From Pseudoruegeria sp. SHC-113 (GTDB taxonomy: Bacteria; Pseudomonadota; Alphaproteobacteria; Rhodobacterales; Rhodobacteraceae): 64,000 nt of DNA. A program made the position numbers and the translations under genes. Positions 36,071-44,723 of this stretch are shown piece after piece. The DNA lies in assembly GCF_025376885.1 (NCBI RefSeq), contig NZ_JAHUBR010000001.1, positions 1,674,001-1,738,000 on the forward strand. Reading direction: 5' to 3'. The stretch's first letter is position 1. Each line of letters begins with the position of its first letter. Under the pieces are notes generated by a model. The model ran no database searches, had not been told where the DNA came from, and saw only the letters and a list, made by a program, of their open reading frames with translations.

Positions 36071-36484
36071 ATGGTAGCCCAGAACGGCAAGGACATGTTG
36101 ATCAAGCTCGACCTCACCGGGAGCGGGCAATTCGAGACCATCGCGGGGCTGCGCGCCACGCGGCTGAGTTTCAACGCCGAGACGGTGGATGTGACGAGCC
36201 TTGAAAGCCAGGGGGGGTGGCGTGAACTGCTCTCCGGCGCAGGAGTGAAAAGCGCGGCCATTTCGGGCGCGGGGGTGTTTCGCGATGAGGGCACCGACGA
36301 ACGCACGCGGCAGATCTTTTTCGACGGCGAGACGCCCGATTTTCAGGTGATCATCCCGGATTTCGGCGTGGTGCAGGGGGCGTTTCAGGTCACCGCGATC
36401 GAATATGCCGGCAGCCACAATGGCGAGGCGACCTATGAGCTGTCGCTGGCTTCGGCTTCGGCGCTGAGCTTTACCGCGCTCTGA
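36071..36484 (+). CDS. GTA major tail tube protein (g9)
   Basis: 137 residues of the TP901-1 tail-tube type: MVAQNGKDMLIKLDLTGSGQ, SFNAETVDVTSLESQGGWRE, VFRDEGTDERTRQIFFDGET, then VTAIEYAGSHNGEATYELSL. Stacked hexamers form the tube. AGATCTGG-like sequence rather than a classic SD precedes it. Overlaps g10 by one base (TGATGG). Confidence 0.92.
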   Translation: MVAQNGKDMLIKLDLTGSGQFETIAGLRATRLSFNAETVDVTSLESQGGWRELLSGAGVKSAAISGAGVFRDEGTDERTRQIFFDGETPDFQVIIPDFGVVQGAFQVTAIEYAGSHNGEATYELSLASASALSFTAL

Positions 36485-36819
36485 TGGCGAACCCCTGGGC
36501 CGGAGAAGTGGCGCTGGTTGTCGATGGGCAGGAGCACATCTGCAAGCTGACGCTGGGCGCGCTGGCCGAGCTTGAGGCCGCGCTTGGCGCAGGCAGCGTG
36601 CTGGAGGTGGCGCAGCGTTTTGAGAGCGGTGCCTTCGCGACGCGCGACATCCTTGCGGTGCTCGTGGCGGGGCTGCGCGGCGGGGGCTGGCAGGGCACTG
36701 CGGAGGCCTTGCTGGGGGCCGAGATTGCCGGTGGCCCGGTGGGCGCGGCGAAAGTGGCTGCCGAGCTTCTGGCGCGGGCCTTTGGAGCCGGACCAGACAC
36801 CGGTGCTGGGGATGGCTGA
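36484..36819 (+). CDS. GTA tail assembly chaperone component (g10)
   Basis: 111 residues; PWAGEVALVVDGQEHICKLT, LGALAELEAALGAGSVLEVA and FATRDILAVLVAGLRGGGWQ fit the GTA gp10 / phage tail-assembly-chaperone family found between tube and tape-measure genes. It is not expected in the mature particle. The next gene begins 8 bases before its stop in a different frame, like the overlapping G/GT genes of long-tailed phages. Confidence 0.85.
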   Translation: MANPWAGEVALVVDGQEHICKLTLGALAELEAALGAGSVLEVAQRFESGAFATRDILAVLVAGLRGGGWQGTAEALLGAEIAGGPVGAAKVAAELLARAFGAGPDTGAGDG

Positions 36820-37042
36820 GCCGCAGGGGCTGGACTGGGCGGCGCTCTTGCAGCTTGGCCTGCGGGGGTTGGGCCTTCGGCCAGCAGACTTCTGGGCGCT
36901 GACGCCCCACGAGCTGCGCCTGATGGCGGGGCTTGGTGTATGCGCGGGCCCGATGGGGCGCGACGGGCTGGAGGCGCTGCGGGCGCTCTACCCGGATGCA
37001 ACGGACGCCGAACCTGAGAAAGGGTGCACAGATGGGCGATGA
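36812..37042 (+). CDS. GTA tail assembly chaperone component (g10.1)
   Basis: 76 residues from MAEPQGLDWAALLQLGLRGL; then LGLRPADFWALTPHELRLMA, the phage_TAC-type motif of RcGTA g10.1. Helical and small. Overlaps g10 at its start (8 bases) and the tape measure gene at its end (11 bases), typical of chaperones that coat the tape measure during tail growth. The frame is open further upstream, but that part overlaps g10 and is not family-like. Confidence 0.8.
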   Translation: MAEPQGLDWAALLQLGLRGLGLRPADFWALTPHELRLMAGLGVCAGPMGRDGLEALRALYPDATDAEPEKGCTDGR

Positions 37043-37697
37043 GATCAGCGGGATCGACACGTTCGAGGATCAACTGGACGCGCTGGAGGCGACGCTGGGT
37101 GGCGTGGCAACCGTGACGGGCATCTTCGGGGCCGAGCTGGAGCGGGTGCGCGGCAGCATCGGCGCGGCAGGCACGGAAGCTGGCACGCTGTCGCGCAGCC
37201 TTTCGGGCGGGTTGCGCCGGGCCTTTGACGGGCTGGTTTTCGACGGGGCCAAGCTGTCGGACGCTCTGGAGGGCATCGCGCGCTCGATGGTGAATGCAGC
37301 CTACAGCGCGGCGATCAAGCCGGTGACGCAGCAGCTTGGGGGCACGATTGCCTCGGTGGTGTCGGGCACGGTTTCAAACCTTCTGCCCTTTGAGAACGGC
37401 GCGCCGTTCTCGCAAGGCCGGGTGATGCCGTTTGCCTCTGGCGGCGTGGTGACGGGGCCGGTGGCTTTTCCCATGCGCGGCGGCACCGGGCTGATGGGCG
37501 AGGCGGGGCCGGAGGCGATCATGCCGCTGCGCCGGGGTGCGGATGGCCGCCTTGGGGTGGCGGTGAGCGGCGGCGGACGCCCGATCAACGTGGTGATGCA
37601 TGTGAACACGCCGGATGCGCAGGGTTTTGCCCGCTCGCGCACGCAGATCGCGGCGCAGATGGAGCGCGCCCTGAGCCGTGGCGCGCGGTTCCGGTAG
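37032..37697 (+). CDS. GTA tail tape measure protein (g11), short
   Basis: 221 residues from MGDEISGIDTFEDQLDALEA, in line with the ~219-residue RcGTA g11 and much shorter than phage tape measures (600 or more). The central part matches the lambda-family tail tape measure C-terminal region (LEGIARSMVNAAYSAAIKPV, PFASGGVVTGPVAFPMRGGT, LMGEAGPEAIMPLRRGADGR). AAAGGG precedes the ATG. Tail length scales with this protein, giving the short GTA tail. Confidence 0.9.
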   Translation: MGDEISGIDTFEDQLDALEATLGGVATVTGIFGAELERVRGSIGAAGTEAGTLSRSLSGGLRRAFDGLVFDGAKLSDALEGIARSMVNAAYSAAIKPVTQQLGGTIASVVSGTVSNLLPFENGAPFSQGRVMPFASGGVVTGPVAFPMRGGTGLMGEAGPEAIMPLRRGADGRLGVAVSGGGRPINVVMHVNTPDAQGFARSRTQIAAQMERALSRGARFR

Positions 37698-37712
37698 GAC
37701 AAGGAGAGCGAG

Positions 37713-38345
37713 ATGGGGTTTCACGAGGTCAGATTTCCGGCGAACCTGAGTTTCGGCTCGGTCGGCGGGCCGGAGCGGCGCACCGAGATCGTGACGCTGG
37801 CCAATGGCTATGAGGAGCGCAACGCGCCCTGGGCCCATGCGCGCCGCCGTTATGATGCGGGGGTGGGGATGCGCTCGCTTGACGATATCGAGACGCTGAT
37901 CGCCTTCTTCGAGGCGCGGCGCGGCCAGCTGTTTGGCTTTCGCTGGAAGGATTGGTCGGATTTTCGCTCCGCTGTGCCTTCGAAGGCGATCACGCCCACC
38001 GATCAGGTGATCGGCACCGGCGATGGGGTGCGCACGGCCTTTCCGGTGATCAAGGCCTATGCCTCGGGCGGGGAAAGCTACCTGCGGCCCATTCGCAAGC
38101 TGGTGTCTGGCACCGTTGTGGCGGCGATCGAGGGCGAGGACCGCCGCGAGGGTGTGGATTTCGAGGTCGATACGGCGGGCGGGCAGATCCTGTTTGACGT
38201 GCCGCCGGATATCGGCGTGGCGGTGTCGGCGGGTTTCGAGTTCGACGTGCCGGTGCGGTTTGACACCGACCGGATCCAGACCTCGGTCGCCAGTTTTCAG
38301 GCTGGGGACGCGCTGAGCGTTCCCGTGGTGGAGGTGCGGCTCTGA
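37713..38345 (+). CDS. GTA distal tail protein (g12, DUF2460)
   Basis: 210 residues. DUF2460 pattern: FHEVRFPANLSFGSVGGPER, ERNAPWAHARRRYDAGVGMR, FFEARRGQLFGFRWKDWSDF, then RIQTSVASFQAGDALSVPVV. It forms the first ring of the baseplate under the tube. AAGGAGAG precedes the ATG. One-base overlap with g13. Confidence 0.92.
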   Translation: MGFHEVRFPANLSFGSVGGPERRTEIVTLANGYEERNAPWAHARRRYDAGVGMRSLDDIETLIAFFEARRGQLFGFRWKDWSDFRSAVPSKAITPTDQVIGTGDGVRTAFPVIKAYASGGESYLRPIRKLVSGTVVAAIEGEDRREGVDFEVDTAGGQILFDVPPDIGVAVSAGFEFDVPVRFDTDRIQTSVASFQAGDALSVPVVEVRL

Positions 38346-39232
38346 TGGCGGTGGATGCGGAGTTTCTGGCGCACCTGCAGGGCGGTGCCACGACGGTGTG
38401 CCGCTGCTGGGAGGTGGCGCGGCGCGATGGGCAGCGGTTTGGCTTCACCGATCACGATGAAGACCTTCAGTTCGAGGGGCTGACCTTCAAAGCGCGCAGC
38501 GGGCTTGCGCCGGGCGCTTTGCAGCAATCCACCGGGCTCTCGGTGGACAATGCCGAAGCGATGGGGGTGCTGTCGGATGAGGCGGTGACGGAGGCCGATC
38601 TGCTGGCGGGGCGCTTTGACGGGGCCGAGGTGAAGGCCTGGCTTGTGAACTGGGGCGCACCGGCGCAGCGCCACCTGCAGTTTCGCGGCAGCATCGGTGA
38701 CATCCAGCAGGGCAAGGGCGCGTTTCAGGCGGAGTTGCGCGGGCTTTCGGACTTGCTCAACCAAGTGCAGGGGCGCAGTTATCAGAAGCGCTGCGGCGCG
38801 GTGCTGGGGGATGCGCACTGCGGGGTGGATCTCGGCTCGCCGCTGCGGCACGCGGAGCGGGCTGCGGAAGAGGTGTCGGGCAACCAGCGCTTCGCTTTTG
38901 AGGATTTCACTGGCTTTGACACTGGCTGGTTCACCCATGGCCGTTTGCGTGTGCTGTCGGGGGCGGCGGAGGGGCTGTCGGCCCGCATCAAGGCGGATCG
39001 CTTTCTGGACGGGCAGCGCGTGATCGAAACTTGGGAGGCACTGCGGGCGGAGGTTCTGCCGGGGGATATGCTGCGCCTTGAGGCGGGCTGTGATAAATCC
39101 GCGGAGACCTGCCGGTACAAGTTTTCCAATTTCGCCAGTTTCCGGGGTTTTCCGCATATTCCGGGTGAAGACTGGCTTCTGAGCTACCCGGTGCAGGGCA
39201 AGAACACTTCCGGCGGGAAGATGGCGCGATGA
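38345..39232 (+). CDS. GTA baseplate hub protein (g13, DUF2163)
   Basis: 295 residues. DUF2163 pattern: CRCWEVARRDGQRFGFTDHD, GLSVDNAEAMGVLSDEAVTE, NQVQGRSYQKRCGAVLGDAH, YKFSNFASFRGFPHIPGEDW. Cys150, Cys159, Cys249 and Cys256 form a four-Cys set; from memory, the R. capsulatus particle structure shows an iron-sulfur cluster in this hub, and these are the obvious ligands. ATGA overlap with g14. Confidence 0.92.
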   Translation: MAVDAEFLAHLQGGATTVCRCWEVARRDGQRFGFTDHDEDLQFEGLTFKARSGLAPGALQQSTGLSVDNAEAMGVLSDEAVTEADLLAGRFDGAEVKAWLVNWGAPAQRHLQFRGSIGDIQQGKGAFQAELRGLSDLLNQVQGRSYQKRCGAVLGDAHCGVDLGSPLRHAERAAEEVSGNQRFAFEDFTGFDTGWFTHGRLRVLSGAAEGLSARIKADRFLDGQRVIETWEALRAEVLPGDMLRLEAGCDKSAETCRYKFSNFASFRGFPHIPGEDWLLSYPVQGKNTSGGKMAR

Positions 39233-39684
39233 GCGGGCCGGGGGCGGCGATCGTCGCGGAGGCGCGGCTCTGGCTTGGCACGCCCTATGTGCATCAGGCC
39301 AGCTGCCGGGGCGGCGGGGCGGATTGCCTCGGGCTGCTGCGCGGGGTCTGGCGCGGGGTGGTTGGGCAGGAGCCTGCTCCTGTGCCGCCCTACACCGCCG
39401 ACTGGAACGAAGCGGCGCGCAGCGAGGCGCTGTGGGAGGCTGCGCGGGGGGTGCTTTGTGAAAAGCCGCTGTGCAAGGCCGCGCCCGGTGATGTGCTGCT
39501 GTTTCGGATGCGGCAGGGCGGCGTTGCCAAACATCTGGGGCTGCAGAGCCTCACGGGCAGCGCCCCGGCCTTCATCCATGCCTACACGGGCCATGGCGTG
39601 ATCGAAAGCCCGCTCAGTGCCCCTTGGGCGCGGCGGCTGGTGGCGCGCTTTGCCTTTCCCGACACCTTAGAAACCAAGGAGTGA
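39229..39684 (+). CDS. GTA cell-wall peptidase (g14, NlpC/P60)
   Basis: 151 residues. NlpC/P60 cysteine peptidase: ARLWLGTPYVHQASCRGGGA, nucleophile Cys33 in GADCLGLLRG, GDVLLFRM, catalytic His102 in AKHLGLQ and a third polar site near His117. In the GTA it sits in the tail tip and is thought to cut recipient peptidoglycan. All catalytic residues are present. Confidence 0.94.
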   Translation: MSGPGAAIVAEARLWLGTPYVHQASCRGGGADCLGLLRGVWRGVVGQEPAPVPPYTADWNEAARSEALWEAARGVLCEKPLCKAAPGDVLLFRMRQGGVAKHLGLQSLTGSAPAFIHAYTGHGVIESPLSAPWARRLVARFAFPDTLETKE

Positions 39685-39687
39685 CAG

Positions 39688-42600
39688 ATGGCGACTTTGG
39701 CTCTTGCCGCTGTGGGGGCGGCTGTTGGCGGTGCCATCGGGGGCAGCGTTCTGGGCATCTCTGCCGCCGTGATCGGTCAGGCCGTGGGAGCCACGATTGG
39801 CCGGGTGGTGGATCAGCAGGTTCTGGGCGGCGGCTCGCAGACGGTGGAGACGGGGCGGGTGGATCGTTTCCGGCTGACGGGCGCCAGCGAGGGGCGCGCG
39901 ATCCCGCAGATTTACGGGCGGGTGCGGATCTCGGGTCAGGTGATTTGGGCAACGCGCTTTGAGGAGCATGTCACCAAGCGCAAATCGGGCGGCAAGGGCG
40001 GCGGGCCGAAGGTTACTACGAAGGACTACAGCTACAGCGTGAGCGTGGCCGTGGCGCTGTGTGAAGGCGAGATCGCGCGGGTGGGGCGTGTCTGGGCGGA
40101 TGGCACTGAGGTGGCGATGAGCGGCCTCAACATGCGGGTCTATCGCGGCACCGAGGATCAGCTGCCGGATGCGAAGATCGAGGCGGTGGAGGGCACTGGC
40201 CAAGCGCCGGCCTACCGGGGGATTGCCTATGTGGTGTTCGAGGATCTGGACATCACCCAGTTCGGCAACCGCTTTCCGCAGTTCAGCTTCGAGGTGCTGC
40301 GCCCGGCGCGCGAAGAGGATCCGGGCGGTGAAAGCGATCCGGCGCAGGCGGTGCGCGCGGTGGCGCTGATCCCGGGCACCGGCGAATATGCGCTGGCGAC
40401 GGAAGAGGTCCATTACCCGCATGGGCTGGGCGAGGCGCGGTCGGCCAATGTGAACACGCCGCAGGACCGGCCGGATTTCCTCGTGTCGATGGACGCCCTG
40501 CGCGAGGAACTGCCGGCTTGTGGCTCGGTTTCGCTGATCGTGAGTTGGTTTGGCGACGATCTGCGCATGGGCCATTGCGGGTTGCGCCCGCGCGCCGAGC
40601 ACACGCTGGCGGAGGGCAAGCCGCAGGTCTGGCGGGTGGATGGCGAGACGCGGGGCAGCATCGGCACGGTGCCTTTGGATGGTGACGCACGGCCTGTCTA
40701 TGGCGGCACGCCGTCTGATGCCTCGGTGATCCAGGCCATTCAGGAGATCCGCGCCGGGGGGCAGGAGGTGATGTTCTATCCCTTCATCCTGATGGAGCAA
40801 CTGGCGGGCAATGGTCTGCCGGACCCTTGGGGGCAGGGCGACGAGCAGCCCGTTTTGCCGTGGCGGGGGCGGATCACACTGTCGAAAGCGCCTGGTCAGG
40901 CGGGCTCGCCCGATGGCGGCGCGGCGGCGGAGGCCGAGGTGGCGGCTTTTTTCGGGGCCGCGCAGCCGGGGCATTTCAGCACCGGGGCTGACACGGTGAG
41001 TTACATCGGCCCGGCAGAATATTCCTACCGCCGGTTCATCCTGCACTACGCCCATCTTTGCGCGCTCGCAGGCGGGGTAGATGCCTTTTGCATCGGTTCG
41101 GAGATGCGCAGCCTAACGCAGGTGCGCGGGGCAAGCGGCTTCCCAGCCGTTGCAGAGCTGATCCAACTGGCCGCCGAGGTGCGCGCCATTATGGGGCCGG
41201 AGACCAAGATCTCCTACGCGGCGGATTGGTCGGAGTATTTCGGCTATCACCCGGCGGATGGCAGCGGGGATGTCTATTTCCACCTCGATCCGCTCTGGGC
41301 GGCGCCAGAGATCGATTTCATCGGGATCGACAATTACATGCCGCTTTCGGATTGGCGCGAGGGCCAGGATCACGCCGATGCGGGGTGGGGCAGCCTTTAC
41401 AGCCTTGAGTACCTGCGCGCGAATGTGGCCGGGGGCGAGGGCTATGCGTGGTATTACCCCACCGAGCGGGCGCGGCAGGATCAGGCGCGGGTGCCGATCA
41501 GCGACGGGGCGCATGGGGAAGATTGGATCTTCCGCTACAAGGATCTGCGCGGCTGGTGGCAGAATGCGCATCACGAGCGCATCGGCGGGGTGCGGCAGGC
41601 CGCGCCGACTGGCTGGCTGCCGGAGAGCAAGCCGATCCGCTTCACCGAATACGGCTGTGCCGCGATCCATTTCGGCACCAACCAGCCCAACAAGTTTCTG
41701 GACCCGAAAAGCTCGGAATCCGCGCTGCCGCATTACTCAAATGGGGGGCGGGATGATCTGATCCAGATGCAATACATCCGCGCGATGGCGCTGCATTGGG
41801 GGGATGAAGCGGCCAACCCGGTGAGCAGCGAATACGGCGCGCCGATGGTGGATATGAGCCGGGCCCATCTCTGGGCCTGGGATGCGCGGCCCTATCCCTA
41901 TTTTCCCAATTCGCCGGAGGCCTGGAGCGATGGCGAAAACTACGCGCGCGGCCATTGGCTGAACGGGCGCACGGCGGGGCGCAGCTTGGCCTCGGTGGTG
42001 GAAGAGATCTGCGTACGCTCGGGCCTTGAGGGGTGCGATACATCGGGGCTCTACGGCTATCTGCGTGGCTATCAGGTGGATCAGATCGGCACCGGGCGCG
42101 CGGCCCTGCAGCCCTTGCTGCTGACCTATGGGGTGGATGGGGTGGAGCGCGACGGAGTGCTGTCGTTTAAGATGCGCACGGGCGATGTGGATCACGTGAT
42201 CGAGGCCGACGCCATGGCGCTGACGGAGGAGCAGGAGACCGCGCTTTCCTTGAGCCGCCGCGCCGATACGGAACTGGCGGGCCGGGTGCGCTTCACTTTC
42301 ATCGAGGCGGATCGGGATTATGAGGTGCGCAGCGCCGAGACGGTGATGCCGGGCGAAAGTGCCGAGACGGTTTCGGAAAGCGAGGCACCGATCGTGTTCA
42401 CCCGGTCTGAAGGGCGGGCGCTCACCACGCGGCATCTGAGCGAGGCGCGGGTGGCGCGGGATGCGGCCCGTTTCGCACTGCCGCCCTCGGCGCTGGGCGT
42501 GGGCGCGGGCGATGTGGTGGAACTGCCGGGCGCGGTAGGGCGCTACAGGGTGGATCAGGTGCTTGGCTCGGGCGCTTTCGCGCTGGAGGCCACGCGCGTG

Positions 42601-43605
42601 GAGCCCGCGATCTATCGCCAGCGGATCGAGGCGGATGCTCCCGGTGCGCTGGCTGGGTTCCTGCCTGCGCTTCCCGTGTTTCCGCTGTTTCTGGATCTGC
42701 CGCTCATGACGGGCGAAGAGGTGCCCCATGCGCCGCATCTGGCGGTGGCGGCGGTGCCCTGGCCCGGATCTGTTGCGGTGTTCGATGCGGAAACCGATGC
42801 GGGCTACCAGCTCAACACCTTGCTGGAGCTTGGTTCGATCATGGGCGTGACGGAGACGCCGCTACTGGCCGCCGCGCCGGGCAGGCGGGATCGGGGTGCG
42901 GCGCTGCGGGTGCGGTTTTACGGCGGGGCTGTGTCCTCTGCCGCTTGGGCGCAGGTCTTGAGCGGGGCCAATGCGGTGGCGATTGGCGATGGCACGCCGA
43001 AGAACTGGGAGATCCTGCAGTTCAGCGACGCACAGCTTGTGGGCGAGGGGCTCTATGAGCTGTCGGGCCGCTTGCGGGGCCAGTTGGGCAGCGATGCGCT
43101 GATGCCGCAGGAGTGGCCCGTGGGCAGCTACGTGGTGCTGCTCGATGGCGCGGCGACGCAGATTTCGCTGGCCAGTTCGGCGCGGAACCGGGAACGCCAC
43201 TACCGGATCGGCCCGGCTACGCTGGCCTATGATCACCCGGCCTATGTCCATGAAACGGCAGCGTTTTCCGGGGTCGGGCTCAGGCCCTTCGCGCCGGCGC
43301 ACCTGCGCGCAAAAGCACAGGCCAATGGGGATCTGGCGATCCGCTGGGCGCGGCGCACGCGCATTGACGGCGACAGCTGGGAGGTGCCCGAGGTGCCTCT
43401 GGGCGAGGAGAGCGAAAGCTACCTGCTGCGCGTGATGGACGGGGGCACCGTGGTGCGGGAAGAGCCGCTCGCGAGCCCCGCCTACCTCTATACCGCCGCC
43501 GCGCAGGCGGCCGACGGGCCGCTGAGCGCTCCGGCGGTGAGCGTGGCACAGGTTTCGGCGCGCTTCGGCGCAGGTTTGTTTACAAGGATCGAACTCGATG
43601 GCTGA
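39688..43605 (+). CDS. GTA tail tip / host-contact megatron (g15, GTA_TIM)
   Basis: 1305 residues, the largest gene here. A Gly/Ala-rich hydrophobic N-terminus (AVGGAIGGSVLGISAAVIGQ) is followed by a glycoside-hydrolase-like TIM barrel about residues 420-720 (GGVDAFCIGSEMRSL, KISYAADWSEYFGYH, DFIGIDNYMPLSDW, PIRFTEYGCAAIHFG) and a phage tail-3 type region. The C-terminal third is beta-rich with probable fibronectin-like modules. It forms the receptor-facing tip. Uninterrupted reading frame. Confidence 0.95.
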   Translation: MATLALAAVGAAVGGAIGGSVLGISAAVIGQAVGATIGRVVDQQVLGGGSQTVETGRVDRFRLTGASEGRAIPQIYGRVRISGQVIWATRFEEHVTKRKSGGKGGGPKVTTKDYSYSVSVAVALCEGEIARVGRVWADGTEVAMSGLNMRVYRGTEDQLPDAKIEAVEGTGQAPAYRGIAYVVFEDLDITQFGNRFPQFSFEVLRPAREEDPGGESDPAQAVRAVALIPGTGEYALATEEVHYPHGLGEARSANVNTPQDRPDFLVSMDALREELPACGSVSLIVSWFGDDLRMGHCGLRPRAEHTLAEGKPQVWRVDGETRGSIGTVPLDGDARPVYGGTPSDASVIQAIQEIRAGGQEVMFYPFILMEQLAGNGLPDPWGQGDEQPVLPWRGRITLSKAPGQAGSPDGGAAAEAEVAAFFGAAQPGHFSTGADTVSYIGPAEYSYRRFILHYAHLCALAGGVDAFCIGSEMRSLTQVRGASGFPAVAELIQLAAEVRAIMGPETKISYAADWSEYFGYHPADGSGDVYFHLDPLWAAPEIDFIGIDNYMPLSDWREGQDHADAGWGSLYSLEYLRANVAGGEGYAWYYPTERARQDQARVPISDGAHGEDWIFRYKDLRGWWQNAHHERIGGVRQAAPTGWLPESKPIRFTEYGCAAIHFGTNQPNKFLDPKSSESALPHYSNGGRDDLIQMQYIRAMALHWGDEAANPVSSEYGAPMVDMSRAHLWAWDARPYPYFPNSPEAWSDGENYARGHWLNGRTAGRSLASVVEEICVRSGLEGCDTSGLYGYLRGYQVDQIGTGRAALQPLLLTYGVDGVERDGVLSFKMRTGDVDHVIEADAMALTEEQETALSLSRRADTELAGRVRFTFIEADRDYEVRSAETVMPGESAETVSESEAPIVFTRSEGRALTTRHLSEARVARDAARFALPPSALGVGAGDVVELPGAVGRYRVDQVLGSGAFALEATRVEPAIYRQRIEADAPGALAGFLPALPVFPLFLDLPLMTGEEVPHAPHLAVAAVPWPGSVAVFDAETDAGYQLNTLLELGSIMGVTETPLLAAAPGRRDRGAALRVRFYGGAVSSAAWAQVLSGANAVAIGDGTPKNWEILQFSDAQLVGEGLYELSGRLRGQLGSDALMPQEWPVGSYVVLLDGAATQISLASSARNRERHYRIGPATLAYDHPAYVHETAAFSGVGLRPFAPAHLRAKAQANGDLAIRWARRTRIDGDSWEVPEVPLGEESESYLLRVMDGGTVVREEPLASPAYLYTAAAQAADGPLSAPAVSVAQVSARFGAGLFTRIELDG

Positions 43606-44308
43606 CAGCAAGAGACTCGGGCTGCCCTATCTGGAGGCAGCGCAGGCGCAGAAACATGTGACGGTGAACGAAGGCCTCGCGCGGCTGGATGCGCTGGTGA
43701 ACCTGACGCTAAAATCGGTGAGCGAAACCGTGCCGCCCACCTTAGTGGAGGAGGGCGATGCCTATGCCGTGCCGGTGGGCGCGGTGAACGACTGGGCTGG
43801 GCAAGAGGGCAAGGTGGCGACTTTCTCCAACGGCGGCTGGGAGTTTGCCACGCCGCAGGAGGGCTGGCGCGCCTTCGTGGCCGATACCGCCGCCCGGAGC
43901 CTGTTTCACGGCGGCGCATGGCGGGCTCATGCCGTGGCGCGCGCGCCCGGCGGGGCTCAGCTGGGGATGCGCGTGATCGAGTTTGATCACGTGATTGCCG
44001 CTGGGGCGACCTCGCAGACCAGCGTCAACATCCCGGCCAATGCCATGGTCTTCGGCCTGACGGGGCGGGTGATGGATGCGATCACCGGCACGCTGGCCGA
44101 TTGGTCCGTCGGGGTGGGCGGCTCGCCCACGCAGTTCGGCTCAGGCCTTGGCACAGGAGCGGCCTCGTGGATGCGCGGGATGCTGGGCAGCCCGACGACC
44201 TATTACAGCGCCATGCCCCTGCTGCTCACCGCCAATGGTGGCGATTTCGCGGGCGGTACGGTGCGCTTTGCCCTGCATGTGTTGGAACTCGGCCTGCCGG
44301 ACGCCTGA
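43598..44308 (+). CDS. GTA-associated DUF2793 protein (tail fibre-like)
   Basis: 236 residues. N-terminal DUF2793: SKRLGLPYLEAAQAQKHVTV, NEGLARLDALVNLTLKS, TVPPTLVEEGDAYAVPVGAV, WEFATPQEGWRAFVADTAAR. The C-terminal ~95 residues (VIEFDHVIAAGATSQTSVNI onward, with YYSAMPLLLTANGGDFAGGT) form a beta-rich receptor-binding-like domain. It matches the gene after g15 in R. capsulatus, a fibre/adhesion component. Overlaps g15 by 8 bases. Confidence 0.9.
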   Translation: MADSKRLGLPYLEAAQAQKHVTVNEGLARLDALVNLTLKSVSETVPPTLVEEGDAYAVPVGAVNDWAGQEGKVATFSNGGWEFATPQEGWRAFVADTAARSLFHGGAWRAHAVARAPGGAQLGMRVIEFDHVIAAGATSQTSVNIPANAMVFGLTGRVMDAITGTLADWSVGVGGSPTQFGSGLGTGAASWMRGMLGSPTTYYSAMPLLLTANGGDFAGGTVRFALHVLELGLPDA

Positions 44309-44312
44309 CCTC

Positions 44313-44609
44313 TTGGGCATACGGACGGATGATATCCTTGCGGTGCTCGATTGCCTGCTGGCCGCGCCACCGGAGCTGCGCCGCGCGTTGCGCGCAGAGC
44401 TTCTGGCGCGGGCCGTGGAGGCCGAGCGCTACCGGCGCGCGGAAGGGCGCCTTCACCCGGAGTTTGGCGGCGGCAGCCTGATGGCGGCGGCGGCAAGCCT
44501 GCGGCAGGGGGCGCGGGTACCTTGGGACTGGGCGCAGCCCGAGGCGCGGGCCGAGGCCATCGGCCTGTTGCAGGCGCTGGGCCCCGCCAGCGGCACGCCG
44601 CCCGGCTGA
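44313..44609 (+). CDS. Small trailing GTA-cluster ORF
   Basis: 98 residues if started at the TTG four bases after the DUF2793 stop; a GTG 30 bases downstream is the other choice. Predicted helical: TDDILAVLDCLLAAPPELRR, ALRAELLARAVEAERYRRAE, GRLHPEFGGGSLMAAAASLR. RcGTA clusters commonly carry a small gene of this kind after the fibre gene; function unknown. No good ribosome site, but stop-to-start coupling fits the operon. A promoter region for cysE follows. Confidence 0.6.
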   Translation: MGIRTDDILAVLDCLLAAPPELRRALRAELLARAVEAERYRRAEGRLHPEFGGGSLMAAAASLRQGARVPWDWAQPEARAEAIGLLQALGPASGTPPG

Positions 44610-44723
44610 CGGAAAAGTGCCTGTCTTCTTTCATCCTGTTTGCTTATACCCTCCATCACCCCTTTGAACTTGGTCGCTTCGGCTTACCTGTTGTAGGGTG
44701 AGCGGAGTGAGAAGGAACACGTG

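Noticed and set aside
29585-44609. Ordinary prophage
   Set aside because: No integrase, attachment sites, repressor, replication or lysis genes, and gene order and sizes are those of the RcGTA cluster.
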